Of a stretch of 64,000 nt of DNA, positions 28,914 through 38,130 are shown piece after piece. The position numbers and the translations under genes are program-made. Position 1 is the first letter of the stretch; each line of letters starts with the position of its first letter. A model generated the notes under the pieces. The model did not search any database. It was not told the origin of the DNA and saw only the letters and a list, made by a program, of their open reading frames with translations. Where the stretch lies: positions 1-64,000 of the forward strand of contig NZ_MQVV01000016.1 of NCBI RefSeq assembly GCF_002954355.1, written 5' to 3'. This DNA is from Nonlabens tegetincola. GTDB lineage: Bacteria; Bacteroidota; Bacteroidia; Flavobacteriales; Flavobacteriaceae.

Positions 28914-29159
28914 ATGACAACTCAGGAAATAAATCAAAAACTATTAGAAATTGTAAAGGTTTACTTGCCACAGGATGTGACAGAAAGTTCTATTAAACCA
29001 GAAAGCCACCTCATGCAAGATCTAGGAATCAATAGCGCTCACCTTGTTGATATTGTTTTGGATGTGGAAGATACTTTTGATATAATGCTTGATGAAAACG
29101 ATATGCAGCAAATGCAACGCGTTGAAGATGCAACTACAGTCATACAGAACAAATTATAA
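28914..29159 (+). CDS. Acyl carrier protein of the cluster
   Basis: An 81-residue four-helix carrier protein. The phosphopantetheine site is Ser41 in LGINSAHLVDI, where the usual DSL is replaced by NSA. The flanking acidic helix II (LVDIVLDVEDTFDI) is normal. It lies 9 bp after the ketosynthase gene, the usual pairing for a dedicated synthase and carrier. The altered recognition motif suggests a partner-specific carrier that may need its own phosphopantetheinyl transferase preference; that last point is inference. The transcript probably ends in the 87-bp gap before the nitroreductase gene, where no strong hairpin is seen. Confidence 0.87.
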   Translation: MTTQEINQKLLEIVKVYLPQDVTESSIKPESHLMQDLGINSAHLVDIVLDVEDTFDIMLDENDMQQMQRVEDATTVIQNKL

Positions 29160-29246
29160 AAAACGTTAATTTTTCAATCGTTTGCAGTTAAACAATCTTA
29201 ATAGCCTAGTGATTAAAAGGTGCTAGTTGTATTTTTAAAATAAAAA

Positions 29247-29861
29247 ATGCAAGATAAAGCACCATTACTTAAGGAAACACCTACCGACCATCCAATTACC
29301 GAAATAATAGAAAATCGCTGGAGTCCACGAGTTTTTTCCGATGCTCCAGTAACTGCAACAGATTTATATAGTTTGTTTGAAGCTGGTCGTTGGGCTGCTA
29401 GCTGTAACAATTGGCAACCTTGGAATATTGTTTATGGAATCAAAGGAAGCGAGGCGTACGACAGAATTTTTGATTGCTTGGACGATTTTAACCAGCAATG
29501 GGCTCAAGACGCTCCAGCTCTCGCTTTAGCAGTAATGGATACAAAAAATCCAGATGGTAACAATAACTTTCATGCCCTTTATGATCTTGGACAATATGTA
29601 GCAACTATGGCTATTCAAGCTCAATCAATGGGAATAGCTATTCACCAGATGGCAGGATTTGATCACGAAAAAGCAAAATCTGAATTCCAATTCCCAGAAC
29701 AGTATCATTTTACAACTGCAATTGCCATAGGACATTACGGTGGTGATCCTAGTAAGCTACCTGATGATTTAGAAGAAATGGAGCATGGAAAACGCTCTCG
29801 AAAACCTCAAGAAGAATTTATTTTTAATGGGGATTATGTAAAAAGAGCTGATATCCAATAA
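29247..29861 (+). CDS. Nitroreductase-family flavoprotein
   Basis: A 204-residue FMN-binding protein. The N-terminal ENRWSPRVFSD is the typical RxSxRxF-type FMN-contact segment, and GRWAASCNNWQPWNIVYG follows. The C-terminal IGHYG is also family-typical. Members reduce nitro groups, quinones or enones with NAD(P)H in the cytoplasm; the physiological substrate is not predictable. It stands downstream of the polyketide cluster but has its own gap on each side and a strong terminator after it. Membership of the cluster is therefore uncertain, although a quinone reductase would fit. Confidence 0.87.
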   Translation: MQDKAPLLKETPTDHPITEIIENRWSPRVFSDAPVTATDLYSLFEAGRWAASCNNWQPWNIVYGIKGSEAYDRIFDCLDDFNQQWAQDAPALALAVMDTKNPDGNNNFHALYDLGQYVATMAIQAQSMGIAIHQMAGFDHEKAKSEFQFPEQYHFTTAIAIGHYGGDPSKLPDDLEEMEHGKRSRKPQEEFIFNGDYVKRADIQ

Positions 29862-29870
29862 ATAAAGAAA

Positions 29871-29898
29871 ACTCCCGAATTTAATACGGGAGTTTTTC
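29871..29898 (+). terminator. Terminator after the nitroreductase gene
   Basis: ACTCCCG (29871-29877) pairs with CGGGAGT, followed by TTTTC. Confidence 0.85.
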
Positions 29899-29976
29899 TT
29901 TATAAATCAAAGCCAGGCCTTGAGCTTTGGTTAAAATCAAATTCAAAAACTCATACGTTTTACGCTAACGATTTCG

Positions 29977-29984
29977 TAATTTTG
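29977..29984 (+). promoter_or_regulatory. Probable -7 box of the mutase gene
   Basis: TAATTTTG fits TAnnTTTG and lies 26 bp before the preferred ATG at 30011. The -33 region is only a loose match (GTTTTACG). Confidence 0.45.
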
Positions 29985-30010
29985 CACAACAAAAATTGAG
30001 AAATAGCGTC

Positions 30011-33000
30011 ATGCAAGATCAAACACCATATACCCCAAAAAATAAAGTAAGAATTGTAACAGCTGCTAGTCTATTTGATGGACATGATGCTGCTATTAAC
30101 ATAATGCGCCGTATTATTCAATCAACCGGTTGTGAGGTAATTCATTTAGGTCATGATCGCAGTGTTGAAGAAGTGGTAAACACAGCAATTCAAGAGGATG
30201 CAAATGCCATCGCAATGACATCCTATCAAGGTGGTCACAATGAATACTTCAAATACATGTATGATCTACTCAAGGAAAAAGGAGCTGGTCATATTAAAAT
30301 ATTTGGTGGTGGCGGTGGAGTAATCTTGCCTAGCGAGATTCAAGAATTGATGGATTATGGAATTGAGCGCATTTACAGTCCAGACGATGGTCGTGAAATG
30401 GGACTACAAGGAATGATCAATGATCTAGTAAAACGATGCGATGTTCCTGTTCCCGCTTTCGCGAAAGCGAAATTAAACGGAGAATTATTGCAAAACGACG
30501 TGCCTACTATTGCGAGATTGATATCGCTAGCAGAAAATAGGCATGAAGATTTTGAAAAACACTTTGCAGAAGCAGATAAAACTGATAGTCAAGCACCTGT
30601 TTTAGGTATAACAGGAACAGGTGGAGCTGGTAAATCCTCATTAGTAGACGAGTTAATTCGTAGATTTTTAATCGATTTTCCAGAGAAAAATATAGGTATA
30701 ATATCAGTTGACCCATCAAAGCGTAAAACTGGTGGAGCGCTGTTGGGTGATCGCATTCGCATGAATGCAATCAATAACGATCGTGTTTACATGCGTTCAC
30801 TTGCAACGCGACAGTCTAATCTTGCACTGTCAAAACACGTGCAAGAAGCAGTAGATGTTCTTAAAGCTTCTAATTATGATCTAATCATTCTAGAAACTAG
30901 TGGAATCGGGCAAAGCGATACAGAAATATTAGAACACAGCGACGTGTCTTTATATGTGATGACTCCAGAATTTGGTGCGGCTACACAATTAGAGAAAATT
31001 GACATGTTAGACTTTGCCGATGTCGTTGCCATAAACAAATTTGACAAGCGAGGTGCTTTAGATGCTTTAAGAGATGTCAAAAAACAGTACCAGCGCAATC
31101 ACAATTTATGGGAAACAGATCCTGAAACGCTACCAGTATTTGGTACTATTGCTAGTCAATTCAATGATCCTGGTATGAATGCCTTATATGAGGCATTAAT
31201 GTTAGAAGTCACCAATAAAACAGGTGTAGATTTAAAACCACAAAGTGAATTAAACAAATCACAAAGCGAGAAGATATTTGTAATTCCACCAGCACGTACA
31301 CGTTATTTAAGTGAAATCGCAGAAAATAATCGCTCGTACGACGCAACGGCCAAAGCTCAATCTGAAACTGCTCAAAAGCTATTTGGTGTTTTCAAAACTA
31401 TTATTACAGTTCTCGATATAAAGAATGAGAATCAAACTGATTCTTTATTAGCCGAAAAGGGGTTAAACGAAGATGAGATTTTAAATCAAGCTAATTCTTC
31501 AGATAAAGAATTTATTGATTTATTAATCGCCCAATTCAATAAGACTCTTAAAGACCTGGATCCATACAACTGGGAAATTATTACGGGTTGGAGTGAAAAA
31601 GTTATCCGATATAAACAACCTGTTTATGAATTTCAGGTACGTGATAAGGTAATAAAAATTGATACGCACACAGAAAGTTTGTCGCACCAACAAATTCCAA
31701 AAGTTGCTTTACCTAAATACAGCGCTTGGGGTGATATTTTACTATGGTGTTTACAAGAAAACGTTCCTGGCGAATTTCCATATACCGCAGGATTGTATCC
31801 ATTTAAAAGAACAGGAGAAGATCCTACACGTATGTTTGCTGGTGAAGGTGGACCAGAACGTACAAACCGTCGTTTCCACTATGTGAGTTTAGGCATGCCA
31901 GCCAAGCGATTGAGTACAGCTTTTGATAGTGTAACGCTTTATGGTAATGACCCAGGCCACAGACCAGATATTTACGGTAAAATTGGTAATGCAGGAGTAA
32001 GTATATGCTGTCTAGATGATGCTAAAAAACTGTATTCCGGATTCGATTTATCTCACGCAGCAACTTCGGTGTCGATGACTATTAATGGTCCAGCACCTAT
32101 GTTATTAGGCTTTTTTATGAATGCTGCCATAGATCAAAATTGTGAGAAGTACATCAAAGAAAATGGTCTAGAAGATAGAGTAGAGGCTAAATTAAAAGAG
32201 CTTTATGATGATCTAGATCTAGAAAGACCACAGTACCATGGTGATTTACCGGAAGGTAACGATGGATTAGGTTTGATGCTTCTAGGAGTTACTGGTGATC
32301 AGATATTAGAACCAGAGGTTTATAATAAAATAAAAGTTGAAACACTTAACCAAGTTCGTGGTACTGTACAAGCAGATATTCTAAAAGAAGATCAAGCTCA
32401 AAATACTTGTATTTTCTCTACCGAGTTTGCCCTTAGATTAATGGGTGATGTTCAAGAATATTTCATCGAAAAAGCAGTTCGTAATTTCTATAGTGTTTCT
32501 ATTTCTGGTTATCACATTGCCGAGGCTGGTGCCAACCCAATCACACAATTGGCTTTTACCTTGGCAAACGGCTTTACCTATGTAGAGTATTACCTAAGCC
32601 GTGGTATGGACATTAATAAATTTGGACCTAACCTAAGTTTCTTTTTTAGTAATGGTATCGATCCAGAATATTCCGTGATAGGTCGTGTAGCAAGGAAGAT
32701 TTGGTCTAAGGCGTTAAAACACAAATACGGAGCAAATGCTCGTGCACAGATGTTGAAATACCACATCCAAACTAGTGGTCGCTCGTTACATGCACAAGAG
32801 ATTGACTTCAACGATATAAGAACCACTTTACAAGCACTTTATGCAATTTACGATAACTGTAACTCGCTACACACAAATGCATATGACGAGGCGATAACCA
32901 CTCCTACAGAAGAAAGTGTACGTCGTGCGATGGCAATCCAATTAATCATTAATAAAGAGCTAGGTCTTGCTAAGAACGAGAACCCTATTCAAGGTTCATT

Positions 33001-33457
33001 TATCATTGAAGAATTGACCGATCTAGTAGAGCAAGCCGTTTTGACAGAATTTGATCGCATCACAGAGCGTGGCGGAGTTTTAGGCGCTATGGAAACCATG
33101 TACCAGCGTAGTAAGATTCAGGAAGAAAGTATGCACTATGAAATGTTAAAGCATACTGGTGAATTTCCAATAATTGGTGTAAATACTTTCTTGAGCAGTA
33201 AAGGTAGTCCTACGGTGTTGCCAGCAGAGGTAATCCGCGCGACAGAAGAGGAGAAACAAGCTCAAATTGCTACAAAGGATAATTTGCATACCGCTTTCGC
33301 GAAAGCGCAACAAGAACAGCTATCTGCCATACAAGAAGCTGCTGTTAAGAATAAAAACATCTTTGAACATTTAATGGAAGCTGCTAAAGTTTGTTCGCTT
33401 GGGCAGATTACAGAAGCTCTATTTGAAGTAGGTGGGCAGTATAGAAGGAATATGTAA
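30011..33457 (+). CDS. icmF: Fused acyl-CoA mutase with G-protein chaperone (IcmF type)
   Basis: A 1148-residue single-chain B12 enzyme. It has an N-terminal cobalamin-binding domain with [11 protein letters not shown] (His25 is the axial ligand) and a MeaB-like GTPase chaperone domain with Walker [10 protein letters not shown] at residues 202-210. The acyl-CoA-binding TIM barrel of the mutase follows. The order B12-G domain-mutase is that of IcmF, which interconverts isobutyryl- and n-butyryl-CoA or related acyl-CoAs. Methylmalonyl-CoA mutase is less likely because that enzyme is usually separate in this phylum. An upstream TTG at 29996 could add five residues; the ATG is preferred. Two palindromes are read AFAKA, one between the B12 and G domains and one near the C terminus. 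Substrate preference cannot be fixed from sequence. Confidence 0.93.
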   Translation: MQDQTPYTPKNKVRIVTAASLFDGHDAAINIMRRIIQSTGCEVIHLGHDRSVEEVVNTAIQEDANAIAMTSYQGGHNEYFKYMYDLLKEKGAGHIKIFGGGGGVILPSEIQELMDYGIERIYSPDDGREMGLQGMINDLVKRCDVPVPAFAKAKLNGELLQNDVPTIARLISLAENRHEDFEKHFAEADKTDSQAPVLGITGTGGAGKSSLVDELIRRFLIDFPEKNIGIISVDPSKRKTGGALLGDRIRMNAINNDRVYMRSLATRQSNLALSKHVQEAVDVLKASNYDLIILETSGIGQSDTEILEHSDVSLYVMTPEFGAATQLEKIDMLDFADVVAINKFDKRGALDALRDVKKQYQRNHNLWETDPETLPVFGTIASQFNDPGMNALYEALMLEVTNKTGVDLKPQSELNKSQSEKIFVIPPARTRYLSEIAENNRSYDATAKAQSETAQKLFGVFKTIITVLDIKNENQTDSLLAEKGLNEDEILNQANSSDKEFIDLLIAQFNKTLKDLDPYNWEIITGWSEKVIRYKQPVYEFQVRDKVIKIDTHTESLSHQQIPKVALPKYSAWGDILLWCLQENVPGEFPYTAGLYPFKRTGEDPTRMFAGEGGPERTNRRFHYVSLGMPAKRLSTAFDSVTLYGNDPGHRPDIYGKIGNAGVSICCLDDAKKLYSGFDLSHAATSVSMTINGPAPMLLGFFMNAAIDQNCEKYIKENGLEDRVEAKLKELYDDLDLERPQYHGDLPEGNDGLGLMLLGVTGDQILEPEVYNKIKVETLNQVRGTVQADILKEDQAQNTCIFSTEFALRLMGDVQEYFIEKAVRNFYSVSISGYHIAEAGANPITQLAFTLANGFTYVEYYLSRGMDINKFGPNLSFFFSNGIDPEYSVIGRVARKIWSKALKHKYGANARAQMLKYHIQTSGRSLHAQEIDFNDIRTTLQALYAIYDNCNSLHTNAYDEAITTPTEESVRRAMAIQLIINKELGLAKNENPIQGSFIIEELTDLVEQAVLTEFDRITERGGVLGAMETMYQRSKIQEESMHYEMLKHTGEFPIIGVNTFLSSKGSPTVLPAEVIRATEEEKQAQIATKDNLHTAFAKAQQEQLSAIQEAAVKNKNIFEHLMEAAKVCSLGQITEALFEVGGQYRRNM
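30455..30468. repeat. Dispersed palindrome, copy 7 (in icmF, read AFAKA)
   Basis: Perfect GCTTTCGCGAAAGC in the linker between the B12-binding and GTPase domains ([10 protein letters not shown]). Confidence 0.95.
33293..33306. repeat. Dispersed palindrome, copy 8 (in icmF, read AFAKA)
   Basis: Perfect GCTTTCGCGAAAGC near the C terminus ([10 protein letters not shown]), in the same frame as copy 7. Confidence 0.95.
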
Positions 33458-33483
33458 GTTGTTACAAACCTGTATCTAATAAA

Positions 33484-33512
33484 AATGCGCCAGTTAAAAA
33501 GGCGCATTTTTT
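33484..33512 (+). terminator. Terminator after icmF
   Basis: ATGCGCC (33485-33491) pairs with GGCGCAT (33501-33507), followed by T. Confidence 0.87.
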
Positions 33513-33607
33513 GTTTTTAGGGATTAACCAGATTAGGTAGTCGTAAAATATTGCTTTTGAGAAACCTACTAAAACTTAAAGAAAACTTAATGTTTTGATG
33601 TAGTTTT

Positions 33608-33635
33608 TTGCTTAAATACAGGTTTAATATATTTG
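33608..33635 (+). promoter_or_regulatory. Bacteroidota-type promoter of the DUF3078 gene
   Basis: TTG (33608-33610), a 17-bp spacer, then TATATTTG (33628-33635) fit the TTG-N17-23-TAnnTTTG consensus. Transcription would begin about 12 nt before the TTG start codon. This is the best-matched promoter seen in the window. Confidence 0.6.
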
Positions 33636-33654
33636 AAAATAAGCCAGAATTACA

Positions 33655-34626
33655 TTGAAAGTTTCCTTATTATTTTTAGTATTTATAAGTTCCTATTTAT
33701 CGTTTGCTCAAAAACAAGTGCCAATGGACTCCACAGAAGTCACAAAACCTACCAATTGGGCATCATGGGGTAGAGCGAGTTTTATATTTAATCAAAGTGC
33801 CTTTAATGATGAATGGCAAGGTGGTGGAGTAACTAATATTTCAGGTGATGTAAGTCTTACATATGATATACAGTATAAAAAAGATAAACTGTCCTGGGAT
33901 ACGAGGGCGCTGTTAGAATTTGGACTTTCACAGGTTAAGGACCAACGTTTTTTACGCAAGACAACCGATAGATTTGAGGTTACAAGTATCGTGGGTAATC
34001 AAATAAATAAGAGTTTTTGGAATTATAGTACAATTTTCAATTTTAGAACACAACTTATCTCAGGGTATGAATTTTCAAATAAAGAAGAGGTCAATCCAGA
34101 TGGCAGTGTGAGTACTATTCAAGATAGAACAGAAATTTCTGGTGGTTTTTCGCCATCGTATTTTCAACTAGGTCTAGGTATTTTGTGGAAAAAGTCCAAA
34201 ACCCTTAATCTTAATGTAGCACCGGCTACAACAAGATTGATAACCGTATCATCCAGATTTACAGATGTTGACTTGAATGATCCTGCTGCGGTCGAAAGCT
34301 ATGATCCTTTTTTTGGAGTTGAAGCCAATAAGACCGCGAGATGGGAAGTAGGTGCTTCTCTTCGTGGCTATTCAAAGCTCGAGGTAGCAAAAAATATTCA
34401 TATGGAAAATGTTCTAAGTTTATACAGTGACTACTTGGACGAACCTGAGAATGTGGATATTGATTTTACTTTCAATCTTTTTCTGAAGGTTAACGATTAT
34501 ATAAGCGGTAATTTTGCCTTTCAAACGATTTACGACGATAACACCATTAAAGGTTTTCAAGTACGTCAGGTAATCGGATTAGGATTTAAATATGCTCTAG
34601 GTGAGAAACCTGAAAAACAAGCTTAG
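33655..34626 (+). CDS. DUF3078 outer-membrane-type protein
   Basis: A 323-residue exported protein with a signal peptide (KVSLLFLVFISSYLSFAQ). It consists of amphipathic beta strands and belongs to the DUF3078 family of Bacteroidota, probably an outer-membrane barrel (NWASWGRASFIFNQSAFNDEW, then repeated strands). The only start that keeps the signal peptide is the TTG at 33655, as no ATG or GTG lies in frame just upstream. No function has been assigned to the family. It is monocistronic with a clear promoter. Confidence 0.85.
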   Translation: MKVSLLFLVFISSYLSFAQKQVPMDSTEVTKPTNWASWGRASFIFNQSAFNDEWQGGGVTNISGDVSLTYDIQYKKDKLSWDTRALLEFGLSQVKDQRFLRKTTDRFEVTSIVGNQINKSFWNYSTIFNFRTQLISGYEFSNKEEVNPDGSVSTIQDRTEISGGFSPSYFQLGLGILWKKSKTLNLNVAPATTRLITVSSRFTDVDLNDPAAVESYDPFFGVEANKTARWEVGASLRGYSKLEVAKNIHMENVLSLYSDYLDEPENVDIDFTFNLFLKVNDYISGNFAFQTIYDDNTIKGFQVRQVIGLGFKYALGEKPEKQA

Positions 34627-34674
34627 TTAGTTTTTTATTACTGTAAGCAAACTAGTACACTCTTTAGGTATTAC

Positions 34675-34688
34675 GCTTTCGCGAAAGC
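34675..34688. repeat. Dispersed palindrome, copy 9 (intergenic)
   Basis: Perfect GCTTTCGCGAAAGC between the DUF3078 gene and the EEP-family gene, 49 bp after the stop codon. It could act as a weak terminator hairpin. Confidence 0.95.
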
Positions 34689-34818
34689 GTAACTAAAACC
34701 AAACACCACGTATCAATTAGATTCATTTTTTCTTTAATAAAGTGTAAAGAAATTCAAATAATTATCTAATTAACAAAGTATTACCACCAATTTCTGTAAG
34801 CTTCGGTAACTTCAAAAC

Positions 34819-35928
34819 ATGAATTGGAGAAAATTATTTCAAGTACTCGGTATTGTTGCAGCTCTTTTATCATTAATGCCCTTAGTAGCGGCAGATTTTT
34901 GGTGGATAAGAATTTTTGATTTTCCTCATTTACTCCTTACCAGTTTTACATTCATTGCTATAATTCTATACTTTTTTGTTTTTAAGCCGAAATTCATAAA
35001 CGACTATACCTATATCTTGATTTTAATAGCTTGTTTTGGTTTTCAATTGACCAAAATAATTCCCTATACATTTTTATATCCTACAGAATTATTAGAAACT
35101 CAGAAAGTATCCAATCAACAGAATGATATATCGCTTTACGTTGTTAATGTACTACAGAAAAATAAGGATCAATCTGCAGTAATTAAGGATATTAAAAATG
35201 TAAATCCAGATATAGTGCTTGCACTTGAAACTGATCAAAAGTGGGCTAATAGTTTTAGAACTAAATTACAGAATAAGTATCCTTTTGTGGTGGAACAACC
35301 ACAAGATAATACCTATGGAATGTTACTTTATAGTAAATTACCCTTATCAGATACAAAGATTAATTTTTTAGTGGATAAAGAGATACCTTCAATTGAGACT
35401 AAGGCTACAACTTCACAAGGGGAAATCATCCAACTATATGCAGTGCACCCAACACCGCCCATGCCACAACACAATCCTATGTCTTCTGATAGGGACAAGG
35501 AACTCATGCTCGTGGCTTTAAAGGCTCATGAAAGTGAATTGCCAGTTGTGATTATGGGAGATTTTAATGATGTTATTTGGTCAGATGCTACACAGCTTAC
35601 ACAACGGATTGGTAAATTATTAGATCCTAAAAAGGGACGTGGTTTTTATAATTCATATCATGCAGAATATTTTCCATTAAGATGGCCACTGGACCATATT
35701 CTAGTAAGCAATGACTTTAGGTTTGTCGCTATGGAAACCAGACCTTATGTAGGAAGTGATCATTACCCATTATACTTAAAAGTCTCTCTAGAGTCTGAAA
35801 TTAAAGAAGAACAGCCCGTTCAAATCATTGAGAAACAGGACTGGCAAAGATGCAAGGATCAAATGAGTAAAAATGGTATGAGCAGTTTTCTTGAGCTGCC
35901 TAATCAATTGAGAGATCTTATGAACTAG
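34819..35928 (+). CDS. Membrane-anchored endonuclease/exonuclease/phosphatase-family protein
   Basis: A 369-residue protein with three N-terminal membrane helices (about 8-27, 33-54 and 62-82) and a C-terminal EEP-fold domain. Residues of the metal-dependent fold are visible in PDIVLALETDQKW (catalytic Glu), MGDFNDVIWSDAT (Asp/Asn) and the terminal VGSDHYPLYL (Asp-His). The topology places the hydrolase at the outer face of the membrane. Family members cleave nucleic acids or phospho-lipids; which applies here is unknown. The last 50 residues form a charged extension not seen in the core domain. Confidence 0.87.
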   Translation: MNWRKLFQVLGIVAALLSLMPLVAADFWWIRIFDFPHLLLTSFTFIAIILYFFVFKPKFINDYTYILILIACFGFQLTKIIPYTFLYPTELLETQKVSNQQNDISLYVVNVLQKNKDQSAVIKDIKNVNPDIVLALETDQKWANSFRTKLQNKYPFVVEQPQDNTYGMLLYSKLPLSDTKINFLVDKEIPSIETKATTSQGEIIQLYAVHPTPPMPQHNPMSSDRDKELMLVALKAHESELPVVIMGDFNDVIWSDATQLTQRIGKLLDPKKGRGFYNSYHAEYFPLRWPLDHILVSNDFRFVAMETRPYVGSDHYPLYLKVSLESEIKEEQPVQIIEKQDWQRCKDQMSKNGMSSFLELPNQLRDLMN

Positions 35929-35967
35929 CTAACCACTATATTTTTATAGTAAAACGTTTCTATGATG

Positions 35968-35975
35968 TACATTTG
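35968..35975 (+). promoter_or_regulatory. Possible -7 box of the DUF805 gene
   Basis: TACATTTG lies 18 bp before the ATG. No convincing -33 element was found. Confidence 0.35.
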
Positions 35976-35993
35976 TTGAACTAATCAAGACAA

Positions 35994-36536
35994 ATGGAAA
36001 CAATACCATCACAACCAGAATACAGATCCAGGCGTAATCGTGAACCCTTTAAAAAGGAATCTGATGCTTATGGTATCAAAGATTCTTTAAAAGATGTTTT
36101 CAACAAATATGCTGTTTTTACAGGTAGATCTAGAAGATCGGAATATTGGTTTTTGGTATTGTTCAATGTACTCGTAGTATTTGGTTTGTATTTACTATTA
36201 ATACCTTTTGCAGTCAATCAAAGTGAAGATGGGCTCATTTTAATTCTCATTTTGTGGTCATTATATATGTTGACCGTTTTTATTCCTTCGCTAGCTGTAA
36301 CTGTAAGAAGATTACATGACACAGGCAGAAGTGGATGGAACTATTTTTTAAGTTTAATACCTTTTGTTGGTTCTATTATTTTGATTATATACCTAGCGGA
36401 AGACTCTCAACCTGGTCACAACAATTGGGGCCCAAATCCTAAAGGTATAGGCAATAACACTTTTAATTTTAAATCTGAAAACAATCCATCTTATTCTCAA
36501 CCTTCATATGAAGAAGATGCTTTTAAAGATTTTTAA
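35994..36536 (+). CDS. DUF805-family membrane protein
   Basis: A 180-residue inner-membrane protein with about four hydrophobic helices. The DUF805 signature is clear: FTGRSRRSEYWFLVLFN, then AVTVRRLHDTGRSGWNY and a C-terminal SQPGHNNWGPNPKG. The N-terminal 35 residues and the C-terminal 25 are polar and probably cytoplasmic. The role of the family is unknown. The patatin gene follows after 58 bp on the same strand, so the two may be co-transcribed. Confidence 0.9.
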   Translation: METIPSQPEYRSRRNREPFKKESDAYGIKDSLKDVFNKYAVFTGRSRRSEYWFLVLFNVLVVFGLYLLLIPFAVNQSEDGLILILILWSLYMLTVFIPSLAVTVRRLHDTGRSGWNYFLSLIPFVGSIILIIYLAEDSQPGHNNWGPNPKGIGNNTFNFKSENNPSYSQPSYEEDAFKDF

Positions 36537-36594
36537 TGAACTTTAAGGATCTAGCTACTGAAGAAATCCTTTATATACAAACCAACAAATAATA

Positions 36595-37350
36595 ATGAAA
36601 AAAGGTCTAGTACTATCTGGCGGTGGTCATAGAGGTGTCGCACACGCAGGAGCATTACAAGCAATGAAGGAATTTGAGCTGTTTCCAGATGAGGTTTCAG
36701 GTTCAAGTGCTGGTGCTATTGTAGGTGCAATGTATTGTGCAGGTTATGAACCAGAGGATATATTAAGTATGTTCAAGGAAATAAAACTATTTACGTTTTC
36801 AACATTTGCGCGTAGTAAAGCTGGCTTTGTCAATAGCGATGTGTTCAGAAATTACCTAATTAAGTATTTTCCCGATAATTCTTTTGAAAAGCTAGAGCGT
36901 AAGTTGTTTGTAACAGCTACAAGCTTGATCACAGGACAAAAGAAAGTATTCAGTGACGGTGATTTAATTTCTTCTGTTCTAGCTAGTGCGGCAGTTCCAG
37001 GTGTTTTTACACCAGTTGAAATTGACAATGACCTATACACAGATGGAGGAATTATTGATAATTTTCCTTGTAAACCACTTGAGAATAGGGTAGATGAGAT
37101 GTATGGAGTATATGTATGTCCCTTAAAGGAAATGAATAAAAACGATTTCAAAAGAACTATTGATGTGATTAATCGCGCCGTAAATTTAAAAATGCACGAT
37201 AGGTCTTTAAAAAAGTTTAAATACTGCAAATGGGTGATAGCACCGCAAGAATTAGAGAGTTACCATTTATTTCAAGCCTCACAAGCCGATGCTATTTTTG
37301 AAATCGGATATCGTGAGGCTCTAAAAGTATTGAAACTACAGTATTCTTAA
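36595..37350 (+). CDS. Patatin-like phospholipase
   Basis: A 251-residue alpha/beta hydrolase of the patatin family, which uses a Ser-Asp dyad. The oxyanion loop is SGGGHRGVAH (residues 8-17), the nucleophile is Ser38 in GSSAG, and the partner is Asp150 in YTDGGIIDN. No signal peptide is present, so it acts in the cytoplasm or at the inner membrane as a lipid acyl hydrolase. The size is that of the single-domain bacterial members (RssA-like). It ends tail to tail with the lipoprotein gene, the stop codons overlapping by 4 bp. Confidence 0.92.
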   Translation: MKKGLVLSGGGHRGVAHAGALQAMKEFELFPDEVSGSSAGAIVGAMYCAGYEPEDILSMFKEIKLFTFSTFARSKAGFVNSDVFRNYLIKYFPDNSFEKLERKLFVTATSLITGQKKVFSDGDLISSVLASAAVPGVFTPVEIDNDLYTDGGIIDNFPCKPLENRVDEMYGVYVCPLKEMNKNDFKRTIDVINRAVNLKMHDRSLKKFKYCKWVIAPQELESYHLFQASQADAIFEIGYREALKVLKLQYS

Positions 37351-38129
37351 TTGATATTATAGGCTGTAAGTTCTTGATTTGATTCTATACGATCCGTACT
37401 AGGAATAGGTAGATTGACACCTAAACTACTAAAATCTTCAAGCTGGTATGTAAATACTACATCCGATTTGATTAGACCAACATTTTCAACCCAGTAGTTA
37501 TCAATTACAATAACATCTTGTGCGTTCATTACTGGTACGGTAGTGGTAAATCCTGCTACTTGAACATCGCTAGTTATGGTAGCATTTACTATTAATTGAC
37601 TGTGTAATACATCGCTATAGTTAGAACCATTTACTTGAAGACTAGTCACATCACTTTGCTGGACTGTTCTTGCTGTATAAACGATATTTAAATCATAACC
37701 TTGAACAGGTTGAGTTGTCATACCGGTTGTGGAGAAAAGCTCTTGATTTGCTCCTGCATTTTGATCATAAAGAGGCGCATTGTTAATAGAAATATCAAAA
37801 TCGTTCAATCCTTGAAAACCTAAATTCAAATTTCCAGATCCTAATAACCTACCTGATTCTTTGGTTAATGTACCACTAGTCAAAATAGTACTCATTAAAC
37901 CATTAGCAGGATCTGGATTACTTTGTAATGAAAAGCTGGAACCCGTTTCATTTGAAATAGTTAATACATCTTGAGAAACTACTCCATCAGTAGTAACATC
38001 ATAATTCCAAGAGCTATTCAAAGAGCTAGGGAAATAATCAAAATCGGTTCTAGGAGATTCATCATCGCTGGAACATGATGCAATAATGAATAATAAGGCT
38101 GTGGCTAGTAGATAGTTAAGTTTTGACAT
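37347..38129 (-). CDS. Hypothetical lipoprotein
   Basis: A 260-residue protein with a lipoprotein signal ending IIASC (Cys at about 19) followed by SSDDES, an acidic stretch common in exported lipoproteins of this phylum. The rest is a beta-rich domain (WNYDVTTDGVVSQDVLTISNE and onward). No family is recognised. It follows the TPR-like lipoprotein gene by 1 bp on the same strand, so the two form an operon and are likely to act together at the envelope. Confidence 0.75.
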   Translation of the reverse strand: MSKLNYLLATALLFIIASCSSDDESPRTDFDYFPSSLNSSWNYDVTTDGVVSQDVLTISNETGSSFSLQSNPDPANGLMSTILTSGTLTKESGRLLGSGNLNLGFQGLNDFDISINNAPLYDQNAGANQELFSTTGMTTQPVQGYDLNIVYTARTVQQSDVTSLQVNGSNYSDVLHSQLIVNATITSDVQVAGFTTTVPVMNAQDVIVIDNYWVENVGLIKSDVVFTYQLEDFSSLGVNLPIPSTDRIESNQELTAYNIN

Positions 38130-38130
38130 G

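Noticed and set aside
29862..30010. Search for a cobalamin riboswitch before icmF
   Set aside because: The gap holds a terminator and a promoter-like box only; no B12-box-like sequence or long structured leader is seen.
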